Shown here: positions 18,360 through 27,208 of the stretch, piece by piece
Position numbering within the stretch: position 1 is the first letter of the stretch
Layout of the letters: each line of letters begins with the position of its first letter
NCBI GenBank assembly: GCA_023398105.1
Contig: JAEWST010000064.1
Location: 13,426 to 77,425 of the forward strand
Length of the DNA stretch: 64,000 nt
DNA from: Bacillota bacterium
GTDB taxonomy: Bacteria > Bacillota > Clostridia > Acetivibrionales > DSM-1351
Direction: 5' to 3'
The notes under the pieces: generated by a model
What the model was told of the DNA's origin: nothing
Seen by the model: only the letters and a program-made list of their open reading frames with translations
Databases searched by the model: none
Position numbers and translations under genes: made by a program

Positions 18360-18403
18360 TATAAAAATTTAAAGCGAAACTTGTATAAGCTTCGCCTTAA
18401 ATT
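18360..18403 (-). terminator. Terminator between malate dehydrogenase and malic enzyme
   Basis: On the minus strand AATTTAAGGCGAA pairs with TTCGCTTTAAATT (one G-U pair) around a 12-base loop, followed by TTTTTAT. It separates the two shunt genes into different transcripts, consistent with each having its own promoter. Confidence 0.7.
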
Positions 18404-18426
18404 TACATTGATTTAAAATTAAATAC

Positions 18427-19368
18427 TTATATGTTTTTTACTTCGTTAAGTACAAGTTTTATTTGATCTGCTGAATATAACAGACCTTTTAACTCATCAT
18501 CAGATAGATCCATTTCTAATATTTTCTCACAGCCGCTTCCACTAACTATTGCTGGAAGGCTAAGAGCCACATCATTTATTCCATAAATCCCATTAACAAC
18601 TGTACCTACAGGCATTATAGTCTTGTAGTTTTTTAGAAGAGATTCGCATATTCTGTTGATAGACAATGCTATACCATAGTATGTTGCTCCCTTGTTTTTG
18701 ATAATTACTCCACCTGCAGTCTTAACATCGTTAAGTATCTTTTCTTTGTCAACAACTATATCATTTTTTGTAATATAGTCATCAAATTTTGTACCAGCAA
18801 TATGTGTAGCACTCCATAGTGGTAACTGTGAATCACCATGTTCACCAATAATGTATCCGTGTACATTCTTAACATCTACATTTAGAATACTAGCAATTTG
18901 ATTTCTAAATCTTGAGCTATCCAATACTGTTCCTGAACCTATTACCTTACTTGAAGGCAATCCTGACCACTTCTGTACCATATAAGTCAAAATATCAACA
19001 GGGTTTGATACTACTAAAATTACACCCTTGTTGTAATGCTTCATAATGTTTGCAGTAATCTCTTTCATTATTGAAACATTTTTCTTTGCTAAATCCAAAC
19101 GAGTTTCTCCTGGCTTTCTATTAGCTCCAGCTGTAACAACAATTACATCACAGTCTTTACAATCTGAATAATCGCCAGCATATACATTCATTTGTCCAAC
19201 AAAAGATAAACCATGGTTAATATCCAACGCTTCACCAATCGCTTTTTCCTTATTTACATCAATTAATACCATTTCTGATACTAAGTTGTTGATTGACATT
19301 GCAAAAGCTGCTGATGCTCCAACAAATCCACAACCAATTATCGCTACCTTAAATCCTTTTCCTGCCAC
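18427..19368 (-). CDS. mdh: Malate dehydrogenase (lactate dehydrogenase-like fold)
   Basis: A 313-residue NAD-dependent 2-hydroxyacid dehydrogenase of the LDH/MDH family. Seen: Rossmann motif IGCGFVGASAA, catalytic His in GEHGDSQLP, and substrate Arg in LDSSRFR. The substrate-specificity loop reads GANRKPGETR: Arg84 stands where lactate dehydrogenases have Gln (GANQKPGETR). That Gln-to-Arg difference is the classic determinant of oxaloacetate/malate use, so this is called malate dehydrogenase, although the overall sequence looks like LDH. Adjacent malic enzyme supports this. An in-frame ATG exists eight codons earlier, but GGAGGG lies six bases before the GTG at 19368, which is taken as start. 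Confidence 0.85.
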   Translation of the reverse strand: MAGKGFKVAIIGCGFVGASAAFAMSINNLVSEMVLIDVNKEKAIGEALDINHGLSFVGQMNVYAGDYSDCKDCDVIVVTAGANRKPGETRLDLAKKNVSIMKEITANIMKHYNKGVILVVSNPVDILTYMVQKWSGLPSSKVIGSGTVLDSSRFRNQIASILNVDVKNVHGYIIGEHGDSQLPLWSATHIAGTKFDDYITKNDIVVDKEKILNDVKTAGGVIIKNKGATYYGIALSINRICESLLKNYKTIMPVGTVVNGIYGINDVALSLPAIVSGSGCEKILEMDLSDDELKGLLYSADQIKLVLNEVKNI

Positions 19369-19392
19369 AATAATCCCTCCATTTTTTCGCAA

Positions 19393-19429
19393 TTGTTAAT
19401 AGAGTAACACATTACATTTTAAGATACAA
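19393..19429 (-). promoter_or_regulatory. Malate dehydrogenase promoter with Rex-like operator
   Basis: Minus-strand -35 TTGTAT (19424-19429) and -10 TACTCT (19401-19406) are 17 bp apart. The 18 bases 19393-19410 (GTGTTACTCTATTAACAA on the minus strand) match the Rex form TTGTTAAnnnnTTAACAA at 12 of 14 fixed positions and cover the -10. Confidence 0.55.
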
Positions 19430-19860
19430 ATGCTAAAAATAAGTTTATGATGATACATTTTGTTATTATCCGCCAACTGTTAAGAATACATCTTTTATTG
19501 TCGCCCGTTCTACTAATTTCGAGTTAATCTTTTAACAATGTATACAAAATATTTAGAAAACCTTTTCAATTAGCTAAATTGGTTAATTTTAAATCATTGT
19601 GATAGTTTACAGAATAATTATTAGTATTCTAGCTTTGATAAAAAAATATACAAAAACTCGTATATCGCCTTATTTAAAATAATTTGCTCGGCTTTCCTAG
19701 CTTAAAAATTGTAGATATACAAACTTATAAATAGAAAGTTGGAATAAAAATAATTACATAAATTGATGATAAAAAAGCTTACACACTGAATACATACAAA
19801 TTAGTTATAAATTTTTAAATATGCAGAATGAAAAAATTATATTTTAAGAGTAACCTCTTA
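19411..19860. other. Gene-free stretch upstream of mdh
   Basis: Very A+T-rich. It holds the mdh promoter at its left edge and R1 repeat copy 3 near 19684-19770. No reading frame with a ribosome-binding site, tRNA or known riboswitch was recognised. The rest shows no structure I can name. Confidence 0.4.
19684..19770 (+). repeat. Dispersed repeat R1, copy 3
   Basis: Degenerate copy: GGCTTTCCTAGCTTAAAAAT, then TGTAGATATACAAACTTATA, continuing to TAATTACATAAATTGATGAT, which parallels TAATTGCATGAATCAT of copy 4. The arms GGCT/AGCT differ from copy 1 but can still pair in part. Confidence 0.65.
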
Positions 19861-20631
19861 TTAGTTTTTGTTTCTTTCATATACTATTCTAAGTCCGTTT
19901 AGAGTCAATGTTGAATTTACTTCAGTTATCACCTGAGATTCTTCGGCAATCAGTCTTGCAAAGCCTCCTGTAGCAATAACCTTAACTGTATTTTCCTTCA
20001 TTTCATACTTCATTCGTTTTACAATGTAGTCTATTTGTCCAACATATCCAAAAAAAATGCCCGACTGCATACTGGCAACAGTATTTTTACCAATAACACT
20101 ATCAGGCTTAACTAAATCAATTCTTGGAAGCATTGCAGCCTTCTGATAAAGAGCCTCTGTACTTATTTTTATGCCTGGACATATAACATTTCCTAAATAC
20201 TCACCCTTTGGAGATATAGCACAAAACGTAGTCGCTGTTCCCATATCTACAATAATAAGAGGTCCTCCATAAATTTCGTATCCAGCTACTGCATTTACTA
20301 TTTTGTCTACACCTACCTCCTTTGGATTTTGGCATCTAATATTAATTCCAGTCTTAGTTCCAGGACCAATAATCAGAGGATCTAATTTTAAGTACTTTTT
20401 TATGGAATGTTCAAGTGTATACAGCAAAGAAGGGACAACAGATGCAACAACAACCGCCTCAACTTCTTCTACATTTAACTTCCCATATGCAAATAGATTT
20501 AGCAGCAACATTCCTAATTCATCAGAACTTCTCTCTCTATCAGTACTAATCCGCCAGTTTGCCAAAAGTTCTTTTCCCTCAAATACACCCAATAGAGTAT
20601 GCGTATTACCAACATCTATAACTAAAATCAT
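19861..20631 (-). CDS. coaX: Type III pantothenate kinase
   Basis: Phosphorylates pantothenate in the first step of coenzyme A synthesis; type III enzymes have an ASKHA fold and are not inhibited by CoA. Seen: 256 residues, phosphate loop [10 protein letters not shown] at about 5-14, [19 protein letters not shown] with the catalytic Asp, and [10 protein letters not shown]. The frame extends upstream into the neighbouring gene, but GGAGG sits just before the ATG at 20631 and the resulting length is typical. It follows the low-complexity gene by 22 bp and birA by about 700 bp, so the three may be co-transcribed. Confidence 0.95.
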   Translation of the reverse strand: MILVIDVGNTHTLLGVFEGKELLANWRISTDRERSSDELGMLLLNLFAYGKLNVEEVEAVVVASVVPSLLYTLEHSIKKYLKLDPLIIGPGTKTGINIRCQNPKEVGVDKIVNAVAGYEIYGGPLIIVDMGTATTFCAISPKGEYLGNVICPGIKISTEALYQKAAMLPRIDLVKPDSVIGKNTVASMQSGIFFGYVGQIDYIVKRMKYEMKENTVKVIATGGFARLIAEESQVITEVNSTLTLNGLRIVYERNKN

Positions 20632-20653
20632 ATGACCTCCGCAAACATCAGAA

Positions 20654-21151
20654 CTACAAACCAAGTCTTAAGCTCTTAATCTCTTTTATTTCAAGATCAA
20701 TTTCTTTCTCTATTCTAGCTATATCATTGGCAATGTCTTCAACAGTCTCTTCTGTCTTAGGTTTAATTGCATTTCTCTGATAATGTTGTCTGTATGGCTC
20801 TCTATTTTCCTTATTGTTTTGAGATTCCCTATGATAATTCTTTTGGTGATTATCTCTTGAAAAGTTATCTCTCTGATTATTTTCTTTTATCGTATTTTCT
20901 TTTTGAACACTATCTCTTGTTTGGTTAACACGTGTGGTATTTTCTTTCTTTGGTTCTCTTCGTTGATATTCCTTTTGCTGATTATTATCCCTTTGTTGAG
21001 TTTCTCTTGGTGGGCGGCTGTTCCTTATATTATTCTCTTTATGTTGAAACTCTCCACTTTTTTGAGTGAAATTGGATGGTTGTGCTACACCTGACGGTAT
21101 ATCATTTTTTGATAAATCATTTTTTTTAGGATATTCATTCTTTCTAACCAC
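20654..21151 (-). CDS. Low-complexity, highly charged protein of unknown function
   Basis: A 165-residue protein I do not recognise. About residues 1-130 are made almost only of Asn, Gln, Arg, Lys, Glu and Ser with few hydrophobic residues, so this part is probably disordered. The last 35 residues ([24 protein letters not shown] region) are predicted to form an amphipathic coiled-coil helix. The start is GTG with AGGAGG nine bases upstream, which argues it is translated. It sits between birA and coaX. An RNA- or ribosome-associated role is possible from composition but unproven. Confidence 0.7.
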   Translation of the reverse strand: MVRKNEYPKKNDLSKNDIPSGVAQPSNFTQKSGEFQHKENNIRNSRPPRETQQRDNNQQKEYQRREPKKENTTRVNQTRDSVQKENTIKENNQRDNFSRDNHQKNYHRESQNNKENREPYRQHYQRNAIKPKTEETVEDIANDIARIEKEIDLEIKEIKSLRLGL

Positions 21152-21347
21152 TTATATATTCCTCCTACGCTTTATAATAATCTCCACGCAAACTATAGCC
21201 ATAAAATACAAATAACTCCCTGCAAACAACCTCTATCAGTCATTTTTTACATTTGCGTACATGTGCAAAAAAGAAAACCCTTTGTTTTTTAGACCTAAAA
21301 ACGCTATATACTTGCACAATGCAAAACAAAATCAGTTAAAAAGCTAG

Positions 21348-22328
21348 TCATGTATATCCAAGCAAGCCCCTAACTTGAATTTCACCTGAAGATATCTCTC
21401 TAACCTCTCCATCATTACATTTAACAATTAACTTGCCATCTTCGGTAATGGATTGAGCCAAGCCAATATATTCAGTCCCCTTTAAAATAATTTTTACTTC
21501 TTTTCCTAGAGTAACAGAATATTTGCCCCATGTATTTATTATTTCTTGAGTTTTCCCTTGTATTACTTCACTGTATATTTGTTCAAATTTACTTAGAATA
21601 CTTTCTAAAAGCCTTACACGAGAAGAACATTTTCCTGTATGTAGCTTTAGGGATGTAGCTTTATTTTTTATGTCATCATCAAATCCATTTTCATCTTGAT
21701 TAACATTTATCCCAATTCCAACCACTACATAGTTAATATGTTCAGGCTCAGCACTTAATTCTGTTAGAATTCCACCTAGTTTATAATTATTTAATATTAT
21801 ATCATTTGGCCACTTGATTCCGCAAACTATTCCTTGATTTTCAAATATTCCCTCTACAACAGCAACTGCTGCAGCAAGTGTAACAATCTGTATATATTCA
21901 GGTTCTAAATCAGGTCTTAGAACAACCGAAAACCATAGTCCCTCACCGTTGTAAGATTTCCAGTCTCTTCCCACCCTACCTCTTCCCCTAGTCTGCTTAT
22001 CCGCAACAACAATGGTTCCATGCTGACAGCCTTCACTTGCAATTTTTTTTGCATAGTTATTAGTAGAGTCTATCTCACTAAAGCGAACTAACTCATGACC
22101 AATAATTTGCCCTGTAGGGATTTGTAGTTCTCTGCTATCCAGCAAATCTGGTGGTTCAACAAGACTGTAGCCTTTTTTTGTAGAGGATACTATATTGTAG
22201 CCCTCTTTCCTCAATTCATTTATATGCTTCCATATGGCTGTTCTAGAGACATTAAATAATTCACTTAATTCTTCACCTGATATATATTCTTTGTGTTGCT
22301 TTAGCTTTTCTAAAATCAGATTTTTCAA
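21348..22328 (-). CDS. birA: Biotin-protein ligase / biotin operon repressor
   Basis: Attaches biotin to carboxylase subunits through biotinyl-AMP and, with its N-terminal DNA-binding domain, represses biotin genes. Seen: winged helix with ISGEELSELFNVSRTAIWKHINEL, ligase motifs STNNYAKK, GTIVVADKQTRGRGRVGRDW (biotinyl-AMP loop GRGRxGR), KWPNDI and a C-terminal SH3-like domain. An ATG exists 21 codons earlier, but GGAGG lies five bases before the TTG at 22328, and this gives 326 residues starting MKNLILEKL, matching the family. A TTG start suggests low expression, as expected for a ligase/repressor. Confidence 0.92.
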   Translation of the reverse strand: MKNLILEKLKQHKEYISGEELSELFNVSRTAIWKHINELRKEGYNIVSSTKKGYSLVEPPDLLDSRELQIPTGQIIGHELVRFSEIDSTNNYAKKIASEGCQHGTIVVADKQTRGRGRVGRDWKSYNGEGLWFSVVLRPDLEPEYIQIVTLAAAVAVVEGIFENQGIVCGIKWPNDIILNNYKLGGILTELSAEPEHINYVVVGIGINVNQDENGFDDDIKNKATSLKLHTGKCSSRVRLLESILSKFEQIYSEVIQGKTQEIINTWGKYSVTLGKEVKIILKGTEYIGLAQSITEDGKLIVKCNDGEVREISSGEIQVRGLLGYT

Positions 22329-22394
22329 ATCAACCTCCGTACCTGCCATTGGAATATACGTTTGTAACTCTTTTAATGTGTGTAAACACATATT

Positions 22395-22427
22395 CCACAG
22401 GCTTTTCTCACAGCCAAAAGCTTGTGG
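22395..22427 (-). terminator. Hairpin after the 22431-23054 gene
   Basis: CCACAAGCTTTT pairs with AAAAGCCTGTGG on the minus strand with one mismatch and a 9-base loop, just after the stop. No U tract follows, so it may be a weak terminator or an RNA 3-prime-end protector. Confidence 0.45.
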
Positions 22428-22430
22428 TTA

Positions 22431-23054
22431 TTAAGGACAAAATATACTAATATCAGGCTTTTTTAAGCAATAAGTTCTACCTGTAGCATTCTTAAAAATA
22501 GACATCCCATTACTTTTATTCTCTATTTTCTCAAGCTTTCCCATACCAGTTAATGCATCAAGCAATAGATAAAGCAATGAATCATCAATATCTGAATAAT
22601 TGTCTCTAAATTCCTGTAATATGTTGTTTATGTACAGCTCTTCACAATTGGTATATATGATTGGTGAATCCATTCTTTTATCAAGAACATATGCCTCATC
22701 TGGCAAAATAGTGGTAGTAATAAGACACTCTGGAAGCCTGTATGTTCCAAACATATATTTCTCTATTGGGACTATTGTTTTGTAGTAAAGGTCTATGTCC
22801 TTACTCTGAGCAGTCTCATATATGAACCTATCTGCAACAAAGCACTTTTCACTTTTTACCTGAAGTTTTAAGCAACTAAAGGAAGGTGATCTGTATAGTT
22901 CAATATCATCCTTTGGATTTAAAAGTGCTGAAAAACATTTCTTTACTTCACCTTCAATTATTACTTCTTTATCATGAAATACAGACAACTTAAGCCCACA
23001 GTCGGTAATATTCTGCATATCCTCCGACCTTACGTAATAATAAACCTCTGGCAT
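22431..23054 (-). CDS. Conserved-looking hypothetical protein
   Basis: A 207-residue protein of unknown family. It has no signal peptide or membrane segment. The N-terminal part (about 1-110) alternates beta-like strands with charged turns; the C-terminal part (about 135-190) is helical, with DIDDSLLYLLLDALTGMGKLEK. A clear GGGGG-type Shine-Dalgarno precedes the ATG. It lies between birA and the MITE-like element. I cannot assign a function; codon use matches its neighbours, so it is probably a real gene. Confidence 0.75.
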   Translation of the reverse strand: MPEVYYYVRSEDMQNITDCGLKLSVFHDKEVIIEGEVKKCFSALLNPKDDIELYRSPSFSCLKLQVKSEKCFVADRFIYETAQSKDIDLYYKTIVPIEKYMFGTYRLPECLITTTILPDEAYVLDKRMDSPIIYTNCEELYINNILQEFRDNYSDIDDSLLYLLLDALTGMGKLEKIENKSNGMSIFKNATGRTYCLKKPDISIFCP

Positions 23055-23200
23055 TTTTACCCCCTAAGTACTTAATGTGCCGTTTTTCTTACGCATTTCA
23101 CTATATAATACGTTATTTTAATATAAGCATCTCATAACATTATATTACATTCTATTGCATTGTACCATAGTAAAAGTCATTACTTCTACTCCAATACCTT
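23055..23200. other. Leader of the hypothetical gene, left of the MITE
   Basis: A+T-rich sequence with several TATAAT-like hexamers on the minus strand (near 23145-23175) but no well-spaced -35. With the MITE it makes up a 495-bp gap without genes. Confidence 0.4.
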
Positions 23201-23540
23201 AAGGGGCTGTTGCAAAACAACAATTTCTGTATACCGATGACTTATTGCAAAAAATAGTACGCAAGTGCAATATATCAATGGAGAAGCTCGGTTAGAAATT
23301 GATGCTAGAAATAGTAGGCGAAGAACAAGTATTGTAGCCGACACAGCTACAGCACGTAGCTGTGAGTATTACCCCGAGACAGGATGTCGAGTGTAATACG
23401 GTCGGTGGAAGTGCTTGTTCTGAACCGCAACTATTTCAGCTTCAATTTTGTGAACTAGCCATAGATATATACTGCATGGGAGTACTATTTAAGCAGTTTA
23501 CCGTTGATATATCATATTTTTTGTTTTGCAACAGCCCCTT
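23201..23540. mobile_element. MITE-like element with perfect 20-bp terminal inverted repeats
   Basis: A 340-bp non-coding element. The ends AAGGGGCTGTTGCAAAACAA (23201-23220) and its exact reverse complement (23521-23540) enclose sequence that is itself an imperfect long inverted repeat (for example AATAGTA, GAACAAG blocks on both sides), so a single strand could fold into one long hairpin. GGGGCTGTTGCAAAA resembles ends of several insertion-sequence families. CTT flanks both ends and may be a short target duplication. No transposase is present, so it would move only in trans. Confidence 0.8.
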
Positions 23541-23549
23541 CTTGAAAAT

Positions 23550-26243
23550 TTATACTGATGATTTAGTATAAGAGTTAGTTCTCTTATCTAAATTAACCTC
23601 TACAACATTCAAATTACTTTGTATGATAAAGTCTGTTGTTTCCTGTTCCTTTCTAAATTTCATTATAACTTGAATGGCTGCATCAAGTTCTTCAAAAAAT
23701 AGTGCTATCATATCTCCAGGACGAGCATCTAGCATTGCCTTTTCAAGTGCTTCCGTTTCGTTTAATACTATTTCTACATTTTCCCGTTTAGCTCCTGAGC
23801 TTATTATGCTCGATTCCAGCAGTTCTGCAACCTCTCCCCTTCTGCGTCCCCTTAAATCAATATCTTCTTTTACATAAATTCTTTCAAATGCTTTGCCACA
23901 CAGATCTCCTACTTCCTTTATATTTGAGTCCAACCTATCTCCAGGCATACCCACAATTCCTACTAATCTCTTGGACTTTAATTTCTGTACAAATTTTACA
24001 ACTGCATTATAGCCTGCTATATTATGGCTATAATCCAACATTACTCTAAACTCACCCATATCAAATATATTAAATCTACCAGGATTTAGTTCTATATCAG
24101 GCAGGAAGGTGCTGATACCTTTTTTTATAATATCCAGCGGAACATTTAATCCAATTAAAGCAGCTACAGCCGCTAAGGAATTTTCAATATTGCATTCTAT
24201 TAGTCCACCAAAGGTTATTGGAATATCATCTATATCTATGAGTGGAATTCTCTTTGTATCCTTATTTACCCAAATAAAACCTTCTTTTACATATACTCCT
24301 ATGCTATTGGAATTTTTGCAGTGTCTTTTAAATAGTGCATTAGATTTTATCCTGCTAAACATAATTACATTACTTCTTACCCTTTCAAGCATATAGGGTG
24401 TCATACTATCATCAGCATTAAGCACAGCATAACCATCTGGTTTGACAGCTTCTATCACAAGTGCTTTTGTACTGGCAAGTTCCTCTATTGTATTTATTCC
24501 ATCAATGCCTAGATGGTCATCACTTATATTTACCAAAACACCTACATCTGCAAGATCATAGCCAAGACCTTTTTTCACTATTCCACCCCTAGCAGTTTCT
24601 AATACTGCGGCATCTACAGTCTTGTCTGATAATATTATTCCTGCACTGGCAGGTCCTGTTGTATCACCCTTCTGAATGCATTTATCCCCTATAAATATCC
24701 CACTTGTTGAAGTCATTCCAACATTTAGACCCATTATAGAAAGAGTATGTCTAATAAGCCTAGTTGTGGTGGTTTTTCCATTCGTTCCAGTAATAGCTAC
24801 AATAGGAATACTACAATTGTCATCAGGATACATCATTTTTAGTATATCCTCTGCTACATCTATTGGCTCGCCCTCGCTTGGATGTAGATGCATCCTCAGC
24901 CCAGGAGCAGCGTTAACCTCAATAATTGCACCCTCACTAATATCTATTGGACAGGAAATATCTTCTGCTGCAAAATCTATACCTGCAATTTCTAAATTCA
25001 TGGCTTTTGCTGCTGCCACTGCATATTGAATATTTTTAGGATGTATTTGAGAGGTGCAGTTCTTTGCTGTTCCTCCAGTACTTATATTTCCATTCTGCCT
25101 TAGCCTGATAACCCTACCCAATTCCAAAACACTATCAGTTGTGAGCCCTTGAGCCTCAAGATAATTTATAGTTATTTCATCTAGTTTAATATAGCTTAAT
25201 GGACGCTCATGATCTTCTCCTCTTAGCGGATTCATATTTTCAATTTTAACCAGTTCTGAAATAGTACTGACACCATCACCAATTACCTCGGGAGGTCTTC
25301 TTTCAGCCACTGCACACACCCTGTCTCCCACAACCAAAACTCTATAATCTTTACCGTATATATATTTTTCTATAATAATCTTTCGTGAATATTTTTTTGC
25401 TTCATTAATCGCAGCATTTATTTGATTTTCCGATGTAATATTTACGGTCACACCCTTACCTTGATTTGAGTCTACGGGTTTGATTACTAATGGAAATCCA
25501 ATCTTATTGATAGCTTCTATAGCTTCTTCCGCACTCTGTACTATTAGTCCATATGGAACAGGTATGCTGTTATCCATCAATACTTTTTTGGTAAGCTGCT
25601 TATCCGATACAATATCTACAGCAATACAGCTTGTACTATCTGGAAGTGAAGCTTGAATTGTTCTACTATTTTTCCCATATCCCAGTTTCAAAATACTCCC
25701 CGTCCCAACTCTGCAAACGGGTATATTCCTTTTTTTTGCCGCTTTATAAATAGCCTTAGTACTAGGCCCCATGTCAGTTTCAACTGATAGTTTTTTTAGA
25801 TTTCCAAGTATTTTATCAATGTCTATTGCTATGTTCTGTGCGAAGGCTTTAACTATTTCAATTGCTCTCCTTCCGCATTCAACTGAAAATGCTTCATTTA
25901 CATATTCATAAATAATAAAATATTTAGTTGAAGTTCCTATCTGCCTTGTCTTCCCATACCGAACAGGATACCCCATTTTATTGTGAAGCTCAATTATCAA
26001 ATGCTCTGCAACATGACCTATATAAGTACCTTCAATTAATCTTTCTCCAAAACCACCCACATATCCCAATCCACAAGTATGTTCGGTAATTTCAGGAAAG
26101 TGTTCTAGCAGTTTCTTGTTAAAACCCGGTATTTCTCTTGTTGGTCCAGCCTCAAAAATCCCAATATCAACTACCATACGGATGACCGACCTATGACTAT
26201 ATATGTTTCTACCTTGAAAGCAATAAATGCTTTTAATTTGCAC
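23550..26243 (-). CDS. cphA: Cyanophycin synthetase
   Basis: Makes cyanophycin, a poly-aspartate backbone with arginine side chains, using two ATP-dependent ligase sites. Seen: N-terminal domain (1-160) of the CphA type, ATP-grasp domain about 200-470 with KPVDSNQGKGVTV and ENQ-like EVNAAPGLRMHLHP, and a Mur-ligase domain with P-loop GTNGKTTTTR at about 486-495. Length 897 is typical. The start is GTG with AGGAGG nine bases upstream. It lies 104 bp behind cphB, so storage and mobilisation are encoded together. The product is a nitrogen/carbon reserve granule in the cytoplasm. Confidence 0.96.
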   Translation of the reverse strand: MQIKSIYCFQGRNIYSHRSVIRMVVDIGIFEAGPTREIPGFNKKLLEHFPEITEHTCGLGYVGGFGERLIEGTYIGHVAEHLIIELHNKMGYPVRYGKTRQIGTSTKYFIIYEYVNEAFSVECGRRAIEIVKAFAQNIAIDIDKILGNLKKLSVETDMGPSTKAIYKAAKKRNIPVCRVGTGSILKLGYGKNSRTIQASLPDSTSCIAVDIVSDKQLTKKVLMDNSIPVPYGLIVQSAEEAIEAINKIGFPLVIKPVDSNQGKGVTVNITSENQINAAINEAKKYSRKIIIEKYIYGKDYRVLVVGDRVCAVAERRPPEVIGDGVSTISELVKIENMNPLRGEDHERPLSYIKLDEITINYLEAQGLTTDSVLELGRVIRLRQNGNISTGGTAKNCTSQIHPKNIQYAVAAAKAMNLEIAGIDFAAEDISCPIDISEGAIIEVNAAPGLRMHLHPSEGEPIDVAEDILKMMYPDDNCSIPIVAITGTNGKTTTTRLIRHTLSIMGLNVGMTSTSGIFIGDKCIQKGDTTGPASAGIILSDKTVDAAVLETARGGIVKKGLGYDLADVGVLVNISDDHLGIDGINTIEELASTKALVIEAVKPDGYAVLNADDSMTPYMLERVRSNVIMFSRIKSNALFKRHCKNSNSIGVYVKEGFIWVNKDTKRIPLIDIDDIPITFGGLIECNIENSLAAVAALIGLNVPLDIIKKGISTFLPDIELNPGRFNIFDMGEFRVMLDYSHNIAGYNAVVKFVQKLKSKRLVGIVGMPGDRLDSNIKEVGDLCGKAFERIYVKEDIDLRGRRRGEVAELLESSIISSGAKRENVEIVLNETEALEKAMLDARPGDMIALFFEELDAAIQVIMKFRKEQETTDFIIQSNLNVVEVNLDKRTNSYTKSSV

Positions 26244-26278
26244 TTGATAAGACCTCCTAAGTCTAGATGAATATTAGT

Positions 26279-26352
26279 TTATAACGCCGCCTGAAACCAA
26301 AGCGGTATCCGCCACTCATAGAAGTGGGGGGATTTTTTCTTGCCTCTTTATA
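26279..26352 (+). repeat. Palindromic repeat R2, copy 1 (IS200/IS605-end-like)
   Basis: Shares with 51010-51080 and 54181-54262 the blocks TATAACGCC, CGCCTGAAA, AAAGCGGTA.CCGCCACT, ATAGAAGTGGGGG and TTTTCTTGCCTC. CCACT.ATAG.AAGTGG forms a hairpin. It fills the cphB-cphA gap and touches the cphB stop. The layout recalls subterminal palindromes of IS200/IS605 elements, but no transposase is present. Confidence 0.55.
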
Positions 26353-27148
26353 TTACTGTTCTACTGATTAAATTAAAGCCGAAGCCACGTGGCAGGACGT
26401 GTAGTGTGACGTTTGACAATGCTATCATCTCTTCTGGATTAAGCTCTGATACATTTGATTTTTTTATGGAAGTACCATCAATTACTGTCACACAATTTGT
26501 TCCAACCACCTCGAAGGAAGCGTTAGAATGAACTTTAATTGCTGTGTCCTCATCAATTCCTACACCCAATATAGAAGGATTTTGGGCAACTCCCACCAGC
26601 AATCTACCCAGTCTTCCTCTCTGTTCAAAATGCTGATCAATTATCACCTGATTCAGAAATCCTAGCCCTGGTGACATCCCTAATGTACATTTTCTTGCAG
26701 CAGAATTACTATTCCCATCCACAATCATTGTACTGCTCATAGCGGATGCTCCAGCACTTGTGCCTATAATAGGTATCCCTCGCAAATAAAGTTCTAAAAG
26801 AGCCTTGTATGTTTTTGTTCCACCTAGTATACTAGTAATCCGCAGTTGGTCTCCACCAGTAAAAAAAACGCCTGCTGCATCTGATAATTTTTGTGCTACA
26901 GAGTCTTTATTGGCATCATTTCTGCTATCAATGTTCAGAACATCTATGTTATCAACTCCTAGTCGTGTAAAAACGTCTCTATATTCTTGTCCAACTTCTT
27001 GTGGCTTCTGTGTTGCTGTTGTTAAAACAATCATTTTAGCATCAGAGCCTCCACACATATCAATTGCATGCTTTAAAACTGAGCTTTGTCCCCACTTATC
27101 TTCTGCTCCACCTATTATTAATAGATTTCCATTAACCAGCTCACTCAT
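26348..27148 (-). CDS. cphB: Cyanophycinase
   Basis: Serine exopeptidase of family S51 that releases beta-Asp-Arg dipeptides from cyanophycin. Seen: 266 residues, IIGGAEDKWG at about 11-20, FFTGGDQLRI at about 95-104, nucleophile elbow GTSAGAS with Ser131, and DQHFEQRGRLGRL in the substrate-binding part. Length matches the intracellular form; there is no signal peptide. GGAGG precedes the ATG. It is transcribed just ahead of cphA. Confidence 0.95.
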   Translation of the reverse strand: MSELVNGNLLIIGGAEDKWGQSSVLKHAIDMCGGSDAKMIVLTTATQKPQEVGQEYRDVFTRLGVDNIDVLNIDSRNDANKDSVAQKLSDAAGVFFTGGDQLRITSILGGTKTYKALLELYLRGIPIIGTSAGASAMSSTMIVDGNSNSAARKCTLGMSPGLGFLNQVIIDQHFEQRGRLGRLLVGVAQNPSILGVGIDEDTAIKVHSNASFEVVGTNCVTVIDGTSIKKSNVSELNPEEMIALSNVTLHVLPRGFGFNLISRTVI

Positions 27149-27208
27149 TATTTACCTCCAGCATAGCATCTCTAGAGTTCTACTAATGCTATTCATATAT
27201 TCATATAT

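Noticed and set aside
18427..19392. Annotation of this gene as L-lactate dehydrogenase with an ATG start at 19392
   Set aside because: The specificity residue is Arg as in malate dehydrogenase, and GGAGGG lies inside that longer frame before a GTG.
19596..19613. TTGTGATAGTTTACAGAA as a third Rex site
   Set aside because: Only the left half fits; the right half deviates at several fixed positions and it is 230 bp from the mdh start.
22377..22390. TGTGTGTAAACACA as a BirA autoregulatory operator
   Set aside because: It is upstream of the birA start but does not resemble the known BirA operator halves, and a short palindrome in A+T-rich DNA is easily found by chance.
23362..23571. A 69-codon plus-strand frame across the MITE
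   Set aside because: It lies inside the inverted-repeat element and runs out of its right end; no start signal.
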